Shown here piece by piece: positions 1 through 7,196 of a DNA stretch of 12,368 nt. Position numbers and translations under genes: made by a program. Origin of the DNA: Deltaproteobacteria bacterium (GTDB lineage Bacteria; Bdellovibrionota; UBA1018; UBA923); NCBI GenBank assembly GCA_016194725.1, contig JACQAW010000276.1, positions 1 through 12,368 of the forward strand, written 5' to 3'. The notes beneath the pieces are model-generated. The model made no database searches, was not told where the DNA came from, and saw only the letters and a list, made by a program, of their open reading frames with translations. Every line of letters begins with the position of its first letter. Position 1 is the stretch's first letter.

Positions 1-528
1 GTCACGCCGCTGTTCGGCATCTACCAACGCGTCGACTTTCAGGACACCAAAACCGTGGGCGTCTCGACCGCGTACCACTTCAGCGAAATGTGGGGCGCCG
101 AACTGATGGGCTACAAGATGCTCGCCAGCGACTCGCACGTGCTGTCGCGCTTCAAGGACGCCACGGGCTCGACCATCGACTTCAACCAGGAACGCTACTA
201 CCTGGGCGCATCCGCGCTGTTCACGCCCATTTACGGCAAGTTTTCGCTGTTCGGCAACAAGATCAGCCATTTTGACATCTATCTGGCTCCGGGCGCGGGC
301 ATAACCAAAACCAACGCGGCCCACTTTACGCCAAGCATGGGGGTGGGTCAGAAGTTCTGGATCACGCCGCGGTGGAACTTTCGCGTGGAATACCGTTGGA
401 TGCGTTATGACGATACCATCAACGCGAGTACCGGTACGGCAGCCATCAAAAACGGTGGAACCGGCTCGTTCAGCGACACTATTACCAACCAGAATCTGAT
501 GTTTGGCATCAGCTACCTGTTCAATTGA
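1..528 (+). CDS. Outer-membrane beta-barrel protein, 3' part (GltA/GltB-like)
   Basis: The frame is open from the window edge to TGA at 526-528 (175 residues visible), so the true start lies upstream. Amphipathic strands rich in aromatic residues and glycine alternate with short turns, for example a Y-H-F strand near residue 25 and a T-P-I-Y-G-K-F-S-L-F stretch near residue 80. The protein ends on a strand with terminal Phe-Asn, as expected for an outer-membrane barrel. The pattern matches the family annotated as 'outer membrane beta-barrel domain' in Myxococcota and Bdellovibrionota, which includes GltA and GltB of the Myxococcus gliding machinery. The next gene encodes a secreted TPR protein, as in the gltA-gltB-gltC arrangement. 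Family membership is seen from pattern; a role in gliding is inference, because such barrels also occur outside motility loci. Confidence 0.72.
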   Translation, partial: VTPLFGIYQRVDFQDTKTVGVSTAYHFSEMWGAELMGYKMLASDSHVLSRFKDATGSTIDFNQERYYLGASALFTPIYGKFSLFGNKISHFDIYLAPGAGITKTNAAHFTPSMGVGQKFWITPRWNFRVEYRWMRYDDTINASTGTAAIKNGGTGSFSDTITNQNLMFGISYLFN

Positions 529-530
529 AT

Positions 531-535
531 GGAGG
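531..535 (+). promoter_or_regulatory. Ribosome binding site that fixes the start of the TPR gene
   Basis: GGAGG lies 5 nt before GTG at 541. An in-frame ATG at 529 overlaps this site and would add four residues before a textbook signal peptide, so GTG 541 is the better start. The site sits just after the stop of the barrel gene (526-528), which suggests cotranscription. Confidence 0.7.
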
Positions 536-540
536 CAGTT

Positions 541-1242
541 GTGAAAAAACTAATGCGCGTGGCCCTGATTATGCTGGCGCTTCTTTCCATCCCGCTGTCC
601 GTGCGCGCCGATGAGCCAGCCAACGTGAGCTACGTTCAACGCCTGGTCAACCAGGCCACCAGCTGGTGGGAGATGATGAAGGAAAAGGTCGCCGTGGCCC
701 TGGCTCCGGCTCGGGGCGAAAAAGCCGCGGTGAACACCACTGCTCCGATTCCCGCACCCAAGCAGTCCACCGAAAAAACCCCTGAGAAATCCGAGTCACC
801 GAAGAAATCCGATAGCAACAAGAATCCGGTCGTGGCCTCGACCGGATTCCAGATGGAGGAACCGAAACAATCCGAATACGCGTACAAGCATGACTTGGGC
901 GCGGCCAGCGCGCGATTCGTGGTAACGCCAGTGCATTTCCAGCCCGCACTGACTCTGCCGCATACCGTGCCGCGGATTGACGTTTCCTCCATCCCCTCTT
1001 TTACCTACCGCTCAAAGAAACGCCTGCCACTCGCGCCGGGTCTTCCAGTAACGGCCGTGCTCAAATCACGCGCCCGCTTCGCGGGCAAGCTCGAGGCCGA
1101 GCCGGTGAATACCGAAAAGCTGCACTTCAAACGCACCACCACGCTGCTGGCCTTCGACACCACCCCGCCGCAGAAAATAAACGCCCTGCCACCCGACCCT
1201 GATACGAGGGCTGTTTGCGTGGCTGCTCGACCGCCGCGATGA
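541..1242 (+). CDS. Secreted TPR protein (GltC-like), N-terminal part before the frame break
   Basis: The start is GTG 541 (GGAGG 5 nt upstream). The protein opens with a Sec signal peptide: two Lys, a hydrophobic core at residues 7-19 and a probable cleavage after V-R-A at residue 23. A Lys/Ser/Glu/Pro-rich, probably disordered linker follows at about residues 62-95, then a segment rich in Pro and basic residues. The frame ends at TGA 1240-1242, but the last 15 or so residues look non-native. From about 1199 the +1 frame reads L-I-R-G-L-F-A-W-L-L-D-R-R-D-E-A-M and runs straight into the next open frame. Removing one C from the CCC at 1197-1199 gives a single protein of about 699 residues. 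This entry is therefore the first 219 codons of that gene, not a separate short protein. Function is inferred: a periplasmic scaffold partner of the upstream barrel. Confidence 0.75.
   Translation: MKKLMRVALIMLALLSIPLSVRADEPANVSYVQRLVNQATSWWEMMKEKVAVALAPARGEKAAVNTTAPIPAPKQSTEKTPEKSESPKKSDSNKNPVVASTGFQMEEPKQSEYAYKHDLGAASARFVVTPVHFQPALTLPHTVPRIDVSSIPSFTYRSKKRLPLAPGLPVTAVLKSRARFAGKLEAEPVNTEKLHFKRTTTLLAFDTTPPQKINALPPDPDTRAVCVAARPPR
1195..1202 (+). other. Probable 1-nt insertion (frame break) in the TPR gene
   Basis: Coding sense passes from the frame of codon 1195 to the frame of codon 1199 across a CCC run at 1197-1199. The downstream frame has a stop at 1178-1180, so the change must fall between about 1181 and 1239. 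Deleting one C gives P-P-D-L-I-R-G-L-F-A. No +1 recoding signature is apparent: there is no stop or obviously slow codon directly at the shift. Confidence 0.7.
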
Positions 1243-1246
1243 AGCC

Positions 1247-2641
1247 ATGGGCGTACTGCTCGGCCTGGGGCAGAAATCCGAAAACAACCTGACGCGCGAA
1301 AAAGCGCTGGGCTTCGTGGGCTGGGTGCTCGACGATGCCGGACAACACGGATTGGCCAGCCTTGCTCATTGGCGCGCGCTCTCGAACACGCCGGCTCAAA
1401 GCGATATGGATTTCAACAATGCCCTCGTGCTTTCGCTCAGCCAGCTTTCACGCGAAACCGGCCTGGCCAAGACCGCGCCCGATGAAAAACTGCTCGACCG
1501 CGTCAATCATGCGGGAAACCTCAAAGTGGAATCGCAGGCCTTCGTGAAACTGCTGCAGGCCGAACGGGCCTACGATCATAAAAACTACCCGCTTGCGCGC
1601 AAACTGGCCAGACTTGTGCCCGAGAAAAACATTTGGAAAGACCACGCCCGCTACCTGGCCGCCATGGCCGTCTTTGGCGCGCAGGACGACACGGCCTCGG
1701 CCACCACCGCCGGCCGCGAGCTGACCGAGCTTTTTCGGACGGTTGAGGCCCCCGAAGTCTTCGACGCCACCGCTGTAAGCCTGGGGCGCATTCACTTCAT
1801 CCTGGGCAACTATACCGCCGCCAGCAAATACCTGTCGCAGGTTTCGCGCGACACCAACATCTTCATCGAGGCCGCGGTGGACAACGCCTGGTCGCTGCTG
1901 CGCTCGGGCGACCGCAATCATGCCGTGGGCAATATGTTCACGCTGCACACGCCGTACTTCGACGGCGCTTACATGCCCGAAAGCTACTTTCTGCAAAGCC
2001 TGGGCTACCAGGAAATCTGCCAGTTCGGCGACGCCCTTACCTCGGTGAAGCAGTACAAGCAGCGGTATGTGGAAGCATACAAGAAGCTCATCGACTTCAA
2101 TGCCGGCGGCAAAACCGCCGACGGCGCCTATTACGACGAGGTCGTGGCGTACCTGGGACATCACGACGTCAGGCTTGCGCCCATCGTGCTGCGCGAGCTG
2201 GGCCGCCACCCTGACTTTCTCAGGCGCCAGAAAGAGCTGAATAGAATAACCCGCGAAGAGCAGGCGCTGACGACGGCCTTTCCTTTGAATGCGGCGTTGG
2301 TCAGGGACTGGCTTGGCGCCGAAACCACCAGCATTCGCGCGGTGGCCAAGGCCGAGATCGGCCACTTCATGAAATCACGAGCGGTGACGATGGAAGACGA
2401 GCTGAAGTTTCTGACCGCCAACGTTTCGCTGCTCGAATATGAAATCTTCGCCGGCGCCGGCAACAACCTGTCCCTGCAGGGAGCGCAGAACTTCGCCACT
2501 GACGACAAAGCGGTGCCCAAGCACAAGTTCGAAGAGGGCAAGGAATATTGGCCCTACGAAGATGAGATATGGGAAGACGAGCTGAACAACTTTCGCTCCA
2601 AGATGGTCGACGGCTGCGCGAAGGTGAAGAAGAGCACCTAG
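1247..2641 (+). CDS. TPR-domain periplasmic protein (GltC-like), C-terminal part after the frame break
   Basis: This open frame is the continuation of the signal-peptide protein that starts at 541; coding similarity extends upstream of ATG 1247 to about 1199, so 1247 is probably not a real start. The sequence is almost wholly helical with TPR-like helix pairs. Examples are a Y-D-H-K-N-Y-P-L-A-R-K-L-A repeat about 110 residues in, then I-L-G-N-Y-T-A-A-S-K-Y-L, then a P-E-S-Y-F-L-Q-S-L-G-Y pair with a Y-K-Q-R-Y-V helix. These resemble the repeats of the large TPR proteins beside outer-membrane barrels in Myxococcus (GltC) and Bdellovibrio. Ala and charged residues dominate and there is no membrane segment. 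The stop TAG at 2639-2641 lies inside the palindrome 2638-2832. TPR fold is likely; GltC orthology is inference. Confidence 0.72.
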   Translation: MGVLLGLGQKSENNLTREKALGFVGWVLDDAGQHGLASLAHWRALSNTPAQSDMDFNNALVLSLSQLSRETGLAKTAPDEKLLDRVNHAGNLKVESQAFVKLLQAERAYDHKNYPLARKLARLVPEKNIWKDHARYLAAMAVFGAQDDTASATTAGRELTELFRTVEAPEVFDATAVSLGRIHFILGNYTAASKYLSQVSRDTNIFIEAAVDNAWSLLRSGDRNHAVGNMFTLHTPYFDGAYMPESYFLQSLGYQEICQFGDALTSVKQYKQRYVEAYKKLIDFNAGGKTADGAYYDEVVAYLGHHDVRLAPIVLRELGRHPDFLRRQKELNRITREEQALTTAFPLNAALVRDWLGAETTSIRAVAKAEIGHFMKSRAVTMEDELKFLTANVSLLEYEIFAGAGNNLSLQGAQNFATDDKAVPKHKFEEGKEYWPYEDEIWEDELNNFRSKMVDGCAKVKKST

Positions 2642-2832
2642 CCTAAAAGCGGCATAATTTTCGGCAAAAAACGCTGGCGCTTGCGTGAAACAGGCCAACT
2701 TTGCGGCGTGCTCGGCGAATTCTTAAGCTCACGATACGGGGAGTATCGTTTCGCTTAAGAACGCCTGCGCCTGCCGCAAATCTGGCCTGTTTGACGCATT
2801 TTTGCTCGAAAATTATGACGCTTTTAGGCTAG
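2638..2832. repeat. Long imperfect palindrome between convergent genes (MITE/ERIC-like or bidirectional terminator)
   Basis: The left arm (2638-2737) and the reverse complement of the right arm (2743-2832) align over nearly their full length, with roughly 80% or more identity by eye. The outer 26 positions match except one (CTAGCCTAAAAGCG, then CATAATTTTCG). A middle block is TGCGTGAAACAGGCCA against TGCGTCAAACAGGCCA, and the inner hairpin pairs TTCTTAAGC (2720-2728) with GCTTAAGAA (2753-2761) and CGATAC with GTATCG around a GGGGA loop. The left arm carries an extra block of about 11 nt. Both TAG stop codons of the flanking convergent genes lie in the arms. The repeat unit 2641-2829 is bordered by TA on each side, compatible with a Tc1/mariner- or IS630-type miniature element, but no transposase is present. 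No T-run follows the hairpin, so it is not a classical intrinsic terminator. Confidence 0.85.
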
Positions 2833-3998
2833 TACTGTCGCGGATGTTTTCGACGGTCCTCGTCGCGGTCAGGGCGCAAACCCCTGCCCATGATGTCGAA
2901 GCGCAGCGTGGCCTGCAGCATGTAGCGCCGTTCCCGGTCCATGAACGCCAGCGACTGGTCCTCGACCCCGTAGGTTACGGCTGAAACGTCAAAGAACAGC
3001 CAGCTTATTTTCGCGCCAGCGGTGAGCGAGTCCTGATTTATACCTCCCTGAATACTGACTATACCAATCTGCAGCTCGGCGCCGGCGTGGACTCGCAACC
3101 TTGGGTCGATGCCCCCTTCGGCAAGATGCCGCAGCTCGCCCGTGATCTTGAGGTTGTTCGTCGAACGATAACCCGGGCTGAAGCGATGGACCAGGGCCAG
3201 GCCCGCCGACAGGTTGTTGCGAATCGGTGGCGGCCGCTGCGACTGCAAGTCATTTCCAAATGAAGTGTCGCCAATGTCCTGCCAGGCGCTGCCCAAAATC
3301 AGGTCGTTGCTGCGATTGATGGGCATGTCGTATTGCATGCCAAGGGTTGCGCCCCAGCCGCTGGCCTTGGCGCTGTTGAGCTTGGCCAGATAGGTCTTGT
3401 CGGCCGTAACCAGGCTTGTGAGGGGAATGGTCTGCGCGAAGCCCTCACGCGTGAGCCATTTTACGCCCATTCCGAATCGCAGGTAGTGGTGCTTTGCAAA
3501 GCCGCCGAACTCGTGCCCGAACCCGGCGACGACGCCGTTGTCTTTGAGATAGCTGGCCTGAATCGAAGGAAACGAAAGGTTGCGCGAAACAATGTGAGTT
3601 TGCACGTCGTAGTAGTAGCCCACGGCCAACCCGGGGAAAAAGATCGTCGGCATGATGTTGGCGTCGGCATACACGTGCTTGCCAAAAAGCTTCGAAAGCG
3701 TGGGCCCGTCGATTTTCGAGGCCGCGGCCCGAATGTCGCTCAGAATCGCGATGTCATCGGTGCTGATGTCGATTTTGGGGTTGAACAGCCGGAACTCATA
3801 GGCCGGATTCAACGCCAGCCCAGCCGGATTGTAAAAAACCGAATCGGCGTCGTCGGCCAGGGAGGTATAGGCGCCGCCCATTCCCATGGCGCGGGTGCCA
3901 CGATAGAACTCCTTGAGCTCAGCGCGCGCCGACATCGGAGTCCCCGCCAGGACCGCCAAAATCAGAGTAAAAATACGGATAAAAAAGCGTGCATTCAA
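2829..3998 (-). CDS. FadL/OmpP1-like outer-membrane protein
   Basis: This 389-residue protein has a Sec signal peptide (basic N-terminus, hydrophobic residues 9-20, cleavage probably after A-R-A at residue 26). The family hallmark follows at residues 35-62: T-R-A-M-G-M-G-G-A-Y, then D-D-A-D-S-V-F-Y-N-P-A-G-L. This is the N-terminal signature of the OmpP1/FadL/TodX and PorV-like barrels, usually 350-450 residues long. Alternating amphipathic strands fill the rest, and a charged Arg/Asp/His tail of about 20 residues follows the last strand, which is unusual for a barrel. The start is probably TTG at 3998-3996: no in-frame ATG precedes the signal peptide, and the TTG is 1 nt after the stop of the upstream gene, suggesting coupled translation. 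Family members move hydrophobic substrates or anchor surface proteins; the substrate here is unknown. Confidence 0.75.
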   Translation of the reverse strand: MNARFFIRIFTLILAVLAGTPMSARAELKEFYRGTRAMGMGGAYTSLADDADSVFYNPAGLALNPAYEFRLFNPKIDISTDDIAILSDIRAAASKIDGPTLSKLFGKHVYADANIMPTIFFPGLAVGYYYDVQTHIVSRNLSFPSIQASYLKDNGVVAGFGHEFGGFAKHHYLRFGMGVKWLTREGFAQTIPLTSLVTADKTYLAKLNSAKASGWGATLGMQYDMPINRSNDLILGSAWQDIGDTSFGNDLQSQRPPPIRNNLSAGLALVHRFSPGYRSTNNLKITGELRHLAEGGIDPRLRVHAGAELQIGIVSIQGGINQDSLTAGAKISWLFFDVSAVTYGVEDQSLAFMDRERRYMLQATLRFDIMGRGLRPDRDEDRRKHPRQY

Positions 3999-3999
3999 A

Positions 4000-4797
4000 T
4001 TATAATGTCCAGCTGTTGTCGATTCCGTCGATCAGCAACTGGCCCTGCACCTGAATAGCCGCGCTGCCCATGCAAGTGGTGAAGTTTTCATTGGTCGGAC
4101 AAACCCCGCCGGGCAGCCCGGCACAGTCTGCGTTGATGTTGGCCACCACGTTGTTGATGGCCGCGCCCGCACTGACGAACTGAAGCGAGTCCTTGATCTC
4201 GGCCACCGCCACCTCGACATGGCACATGTCGGCGATGCTGCCCTTGCCGGTGATGCTCACGGTTTTGTGCCCGGACGAGGACACCGCCCCGCCCAAGGGC
4301 GCGATGACCGACGCAATCTGGCTCAGCTCGATGAACACCATGAACGTATTCGCATCCGGCGTACGCTGCGAAGCCGCCAGACTTCCCGCTGGCGTGGCGG
4401 TCTGATAAATCTCGGACGCTGCGGTGTCGAACGCCGCGACATGTCCGTCCCCCGACCCCGATGAGTAGTCCGTTTTGACCAGCACGCTCCAAATATCGCT
4501 TGAGCCCAGGTCTTTGAGGTTGCCGATCAGATTCGGAAAGTTGAGCCCGCCCTGGCAGGCGAAAGCTGACGCATAGACCATCAGCACGTCGTTGTTGCTG
4601 TACTGGGAATGCACGAGCGGCGTGAGAATGTCGATAGCCGAGCCGCAATCGCCGGCCGTAAGGTCGTCATTGGCCTGATCGATGATGGCCTGACGCCCGT
4701 TTGGCGACGATAGGTCTTTGAACGATGGCGAGCAACGCACGATCCAAAAAATCATCGAAAGAATTAACAGAAGAACACTGCCATGCCTTCGCGTCAT
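4000..4797 (-). CDS. Putative lipoprotein of unknown function, TPR-like N-terminal half
   Basis: This 265-residue protein has GGAGG (minus strand, 4808-4812) 10 nt before ATG 4797. It starts with a basic and hydrophobic leader ending in Cys22 (I-V-R-C), which reads as a lipobox except for Arg at -1, where Gly, Ala or Ser is normal. Residues 34-110 are helical and TPR-like (D-L-T-A-G-D-C-G-S-A-I-D-I-L, then V-L-M-V-Y-A-S-A-F-A-C). The C-terminal half is rich in Ala, Ser and Gly and has several Cys residues that could form disulfides in the periplasm. I do not recognise a named family. The stop is 1 nt before the FadL-like gene, so the two are very probably cotranscribed and may act together, for example as a lipoprotein partner of the barrel. 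Confidence 0.68.
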   Translation of the reverse strand: MTRRHGSVLLLILSMIFWIVRCSPSFKDLSSPNGRQAIIDQANDDLTAGDCGSAIDILTPLVHSQYSNNDVLMVYASAFACQGGLNFPNLIGNLKDLGSSDIWSVLVKTDYSSGSGDGHVAAFDTAASEIYQTATPAGSLAASQRTPDANTFMVFIELSQIASVIAPLGGAVSSSGHKTVSITGKGSIADMCHVEVAVAEIKDSLQFVSAGAAINNVVANINADCAGLPGGVCPTNENFTTCMGSAAIQVQGQLLIDGIDNSWTL

Positions 4798-4825
4798 CGT
4801 AGTATCGCCTCCATGCGAAACAACT

Positions 4826-4855
4826 AAACAAAACCAAAGTCAGCGAACGCCTGAC
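4826..4855 (-). terminator. Probable intrinsic terminator of the aminotransferase operon
   Basis: Read on the minus strand, GTCAG (4855-4851) pairs with CTGAC (4843-4839) around a 7-nt GC-rich loop, followed by TTTGGTTTTGTTT. It starts about 10 nt after the aminotransferase stop. The stem is short (5 bp), so read-through into the lipoprotein gene remains possible. Confidence 0.5.
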
Positions 4856-4863
4856 GCGCGCGC

Positions 4864-6066
4864 TTACCTCAACTTCGCAATGGCATCCACGATGCGCTTT
4901 GAACCCTCTTCAACATCAGAGTCCGAAACGGCAAAGCTCAAACGCAGATAAGCATCTGCGCCAAAACCATTTCCCGGCACCGTTCCGACATGAGCGGCGT
5001 TGAGAAGGTAGAATGCCAAGTCTTCACTTCCTGTGAGGACTTGATCATGATTGTACGCCTTGCCGTAAGCCTGCTCAACGTTTAGGAAAAAATAGAAAGC
5101 GCCCGCGGGCTTCACGAAGGAAAAATTGCCGGCGGCGGAAAAAATTTCCGCCATGCGGTCGCGGCGACGGCGAAATGCCTCGACCATGGGCTTGAAAGCG
5201 CTGTCTGGCAGGTCCAACGCGGCAAGAGCTGCCCTCTGAGCTACCGAATTTGCCCCCGAGGTGCTCTGGCCCTGCAGTAATGCCATGGCCGCAATCAGCG
5301 GTTTGGGCCCAGCCGCGTAACCCAGGCGCCAGCCGGTCATGGAATAGGTCTTGGAAAAACCGTTCACCGTCAGCGTGCGCTTGAAGGCGTCGGGCGAAAG
5401 AGCGGCAAAGGAGGTGAACTCCCCTTCGAAAATCAACTTTTCATAAATTTCGTCGGATACCACCCAGACGTCTGTGCCTTCGAGCACCTTGGCCAAGGCC
5501 TGCATCTCACCGCGCGTGTAAACAACCCCGGTTGGGTTTGACGGCGCGTTCAGAATCAGCGCCCGCGTTTTCGGAGTCAGCGCGCCTTTGAGCTGAGCTG
5601 GCGTCAGCTTGAAGCCCGCCTTGGCATCGGTATCCACCGTGACTGGCCATCCGCCCGCGAGCTTCACCATGTCCGGATAGCTGACCCAGTAAGGCCCCGG
5701 AATGATCACCTCGTCGCCGGAGTTGATCGTGGCCAGCAGAAAATTAAAGATCGCCTGCTTGGCTCCCACGGTGACGATGATGTCTTCGGGAGTATAGGCC
5801 AGGCCGTTGTCTTTTTCAAACTTGCGCGTCAAGCCCTTGCGCAGCTCCGGAATTCCGGCGGCAGGCGTGTACTTGTTGAAATTTCCGGTAATGGCCGCGA
5901 TAGCCGCGTCTTTAACCGGATCGAGCACCGGAAAATCAGGCTCTCCCGCGGTCAGATTGACGACTTTGTGCCCTTTGGCCGCAAGTTCACGGGCGGCCGC
6001 GTTCATTTTCAGCGTCGAGCTCTCGGCTACGCCATCGAGCCGCGAGGAAAGCTTTAGGGTGGTCAT
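4864..6066 (-). CDS. aspC: Aspartate aminotransferase, class I fold type I PLP enzyme
   Basis: The protein has 400 residues, normal for subgroup I-gamma aspartate aminotransferases, which convert L-aspartate and 2-oxoglutarate to oxaloacetate and L-glutamate in the cytoplasm. Visible landmarks are G-E-P-D-F at 41-45, Y-W near 126-127, N-P-T-G at 177-180 (Asn177), D-E-I-Y at 205-208 (Asp205 binds the pyridine nitrogen, Tyr208), S-K-T-Y-S-M-T-G-W-R at 238-247 with Lys239 as the Schiff-base lysine, and R-L-S-F at 375-378 with the carboxylate-binding Arg375. The start is ATG 6066, preceded by AGGAG and overlapping the coaD stop as ATGA; a longer frame to 6105 would only add 13 unconserved residues. 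Some relatives also act on prephenate or other amino acids, so exact substrate range is not settled by sequence. Confidence 0.93.
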   Translation of the reverse strand: MTTLKLSSRLDGVAESSTLKMNAAARELAAKGHKVVNLTAGEPDFPVLDPVKDAAIAAITGNFNKYTPAAGIPELRKGLTRKFEKDNGLAYTPEDIIVTVGAKQAIFNFLLATINSGDEVIIPGPYWVSYPDMVKLAGGWPVTVDTDAKAGFKLTPAQLKGALTPKTRALILNAPSNPTGVVYTRGEMQALAKVLEGTDVWVVSDEIYEKLIFEGEFTSFAALSPDAFKRTLTVNGFSKTYSMTGWRLGYAAGPKPLIAAMALLQGQSTSGANSVAQRAALAALDLPDSAFKPMVEAFRRRRDRMAEIFSAAGNFSFVKPAGAFYFFLNVEQAYGKAYNHDQVLTGSEDLAFYLLNAAHVGTVPGNGFGADAYLRLSFAVSDSDVEEGSKRIVDAIAKLR

Positions 6067-6554
6067 AGGTCTCCTGCCTTTCGTTTTTCTTTGAGATACT
6101 TCCAAGCCTTGGCTGGGACATACGGGGAGATGTCGCCGCCAAAGCGGAAAAGCTCCTTTATCATCGTAGAGCTGATGAAAAAAAGATTCTGGCCGGTCAT
6201 CATGAACACGGTCTCGACGTCCCGATTGAGATTCTTGTTCATCGCCGCCATCATGAACTCGTATTCGAAATCGCTGGCCGCCCGCAGGCCGCGAATCACC
6301 GCGTGCGACTTTGTCTTTCGCGCGTAATCCATGATCAGGCCATCCCAGCGGTCCACCTTGATTTTACGTTTGCCTTTGAAGACGTCTTTGACCAGCTCCA
6401 CGCGCTCGTCGATGCCGAGCAGCGGACTTTTTCGCGCGCTGGCGGCCACTACGATCGTGATCTCATGGAACACGCTCAGGCTGCGTTCAACGATATCGAT
6501 ATGACCGTTCGTAATGGGATCGAAAGTACCCGGATAAATCGCGCGTCGGAGCAT
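6063..6554 (-). CDS. coaD: Phosphopantetheine adenylyltransferase
   Basis: CoaD transfers AMP from ATP to 4'-phosphopantetheine, giving dephospho-CoA, the penultimate step of CoA synthesis. The 163 residues are the usual length. Visible motifs are Y-P-G-T-F-D-P-I-T-N-G-H at 7-18 (the T/HxGH nucleotidyltransferase motif is T15-N-G-H18), Arg41-Lys42, R-G-L-R at 88-91 followed by the D-F-E-Y-E segment, and I-S-S-T at 127-130, which contacts the nucleotide. All catalytic landmarks are present. It starts at ATG 6554, 8 nt after the rsmD stop, with no strong ribosome binding site, and its TGA overlaps the aminotransferase ATG. This fits translational coupling along rsmD-coaD-aspC. The rsmD-coaD pair is common across bacteria. 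Confidence 0.97.
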   Translation of the reverse strand: MLRRAIYPGTFDPITNGHIDIVERSLSVFHEITIVVAASARKSPLLGIDERVELVKDVFKGKRKIKVDRWDGLIMDYARKTKSHAVIRGLRAASDFEYEFMMAAMNKNLNRDVETVFMMTGQNLFFISSTMIKELFRFGGDISPYVPAKAWKYLKEKRKAGDL

Positions 6555-6562
6555 ATTTTGAC

Positions 6563-7174
6563 TTACATCTTTACAAAGAAGTGAACGGCGCTGTCACCGT
6601 AAATCTTCTTGTCGTAGTGCTTTAAGCCGGCATCGACGCTGGGTACCGGCTCCTTGACTGCTGCCTCGTATAAAAACAGCCCTCCCACCTGTATTCGGCA
6701 TTCCGCAGCCTCGAGCCGGAGCACCTTCTCGAACCAGCCCTGCTCGTACGGTGGATCGCAGAAAATCAGGCGACACTGGGGCAGTTTGCCATAGGCACTT
6801 TCAACGTCGCGCCGCAAAACGTGCATGATGGGGCACTGGAGATTCTGGGATTTGAAGCAGTCCGACGCCGTAATTATATTTTCTTGTAGAGTGCGCAGAG
6901 CCAGCGCGTGCGATTCGACGAACCAAACTTCCGATGCGCCATTACTCAGCGCTTCAATTCCCCAGGCGCCGGTTCCCGCGAAAAGGTCGGCGATGACGCC
7001 ATTGGAAACAATGCTGGCCTCAACCTTGGCCTCGGCGTTGCCCGGGGACCAGCGAAAATGTCTTAACACATTGAACGTGCCTTGACGAAGACGCTCACTG
7101 GATGGGCGCGTTTGCTTGCCGGCGGGCGAGCGCAGAGGCACTCTGCGCAATAGACCAGATGCGACTTGGAGCAT
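6563..7174 (-). CDS. rsmD: 16S rRNA (guanine966-N2)-methyltransferase
   Basis: RsmD methylates G966 of 16S rRNA in the assembled small subunit using SAM. The 203 residues are slightly longer than the usual 180-200. The N-terminal family block is visible (G-L-L-R-R-V-P-L at 7-14 and T-R-P-S-S-E-R-L-R-Q-G-T-F-N-V-L at 22-37). SAM motif I is D-L-F-A-G-T-G at 63-69 followed by G-I-E-A-L-S-N-G-A, and the catalytic motif is D-P-P-Y at 140-143. A loop at about 42-57 is longer than in E. coli. The start ATG 7174 is 22 nt after the upstream gene's stop. It sits directly before coaD, the standard pairing, which supports the assignment. Confidence 0.93.
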   Translation of the reverse strand: MLQVASGLLRRVPLRSPAGKQTRPSSERLRQGTFNVLRHFRWSPGNAEAKVEASIVSNGVIADLFAGTGAWGIEALSNGASEVWFVESHALALRTLQENIITASDCFKSQNLQCPIMHVLRRDVESAYGKLPQCRLIFCDPPYEQGWFEKVLRLEAAECRIQVGGLFLYEAAVKEPVPSVDAGLKHYDKKIYGDSAVHFFVKM

Positions 7175-7196
7175 GATGACCCCGAGTCTACCTCAC

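Noticed and set aside
1190..1250. Programmed +1 frameshifting in the TPR gene
   Set aside because: There is no stop codon or prfB-like CUU-UGA signal at the shift point; a single-base indel in CCC is simpler.
1448..2365. A 305-codon minus-strand open frame
   Set aside because: It is fully antisense to the TPR gene, with low-complexity Gly/Val/Ala composition and no recognisable motif. The plus-strand TPR pattern explains the region.
2802..2984. A short plus-strand open frame starting in the palindrome
   Set aside because: It overlaps the end of the FadL-like gene on the other strand and has no ribosome binding site or domain.
3333..4058. A 241-codon plus-strand open frame
   Set aside because: It is antisense to the FadL-like gene and its upstream neighbour, with no start signal and composition typical of a shadow frame.
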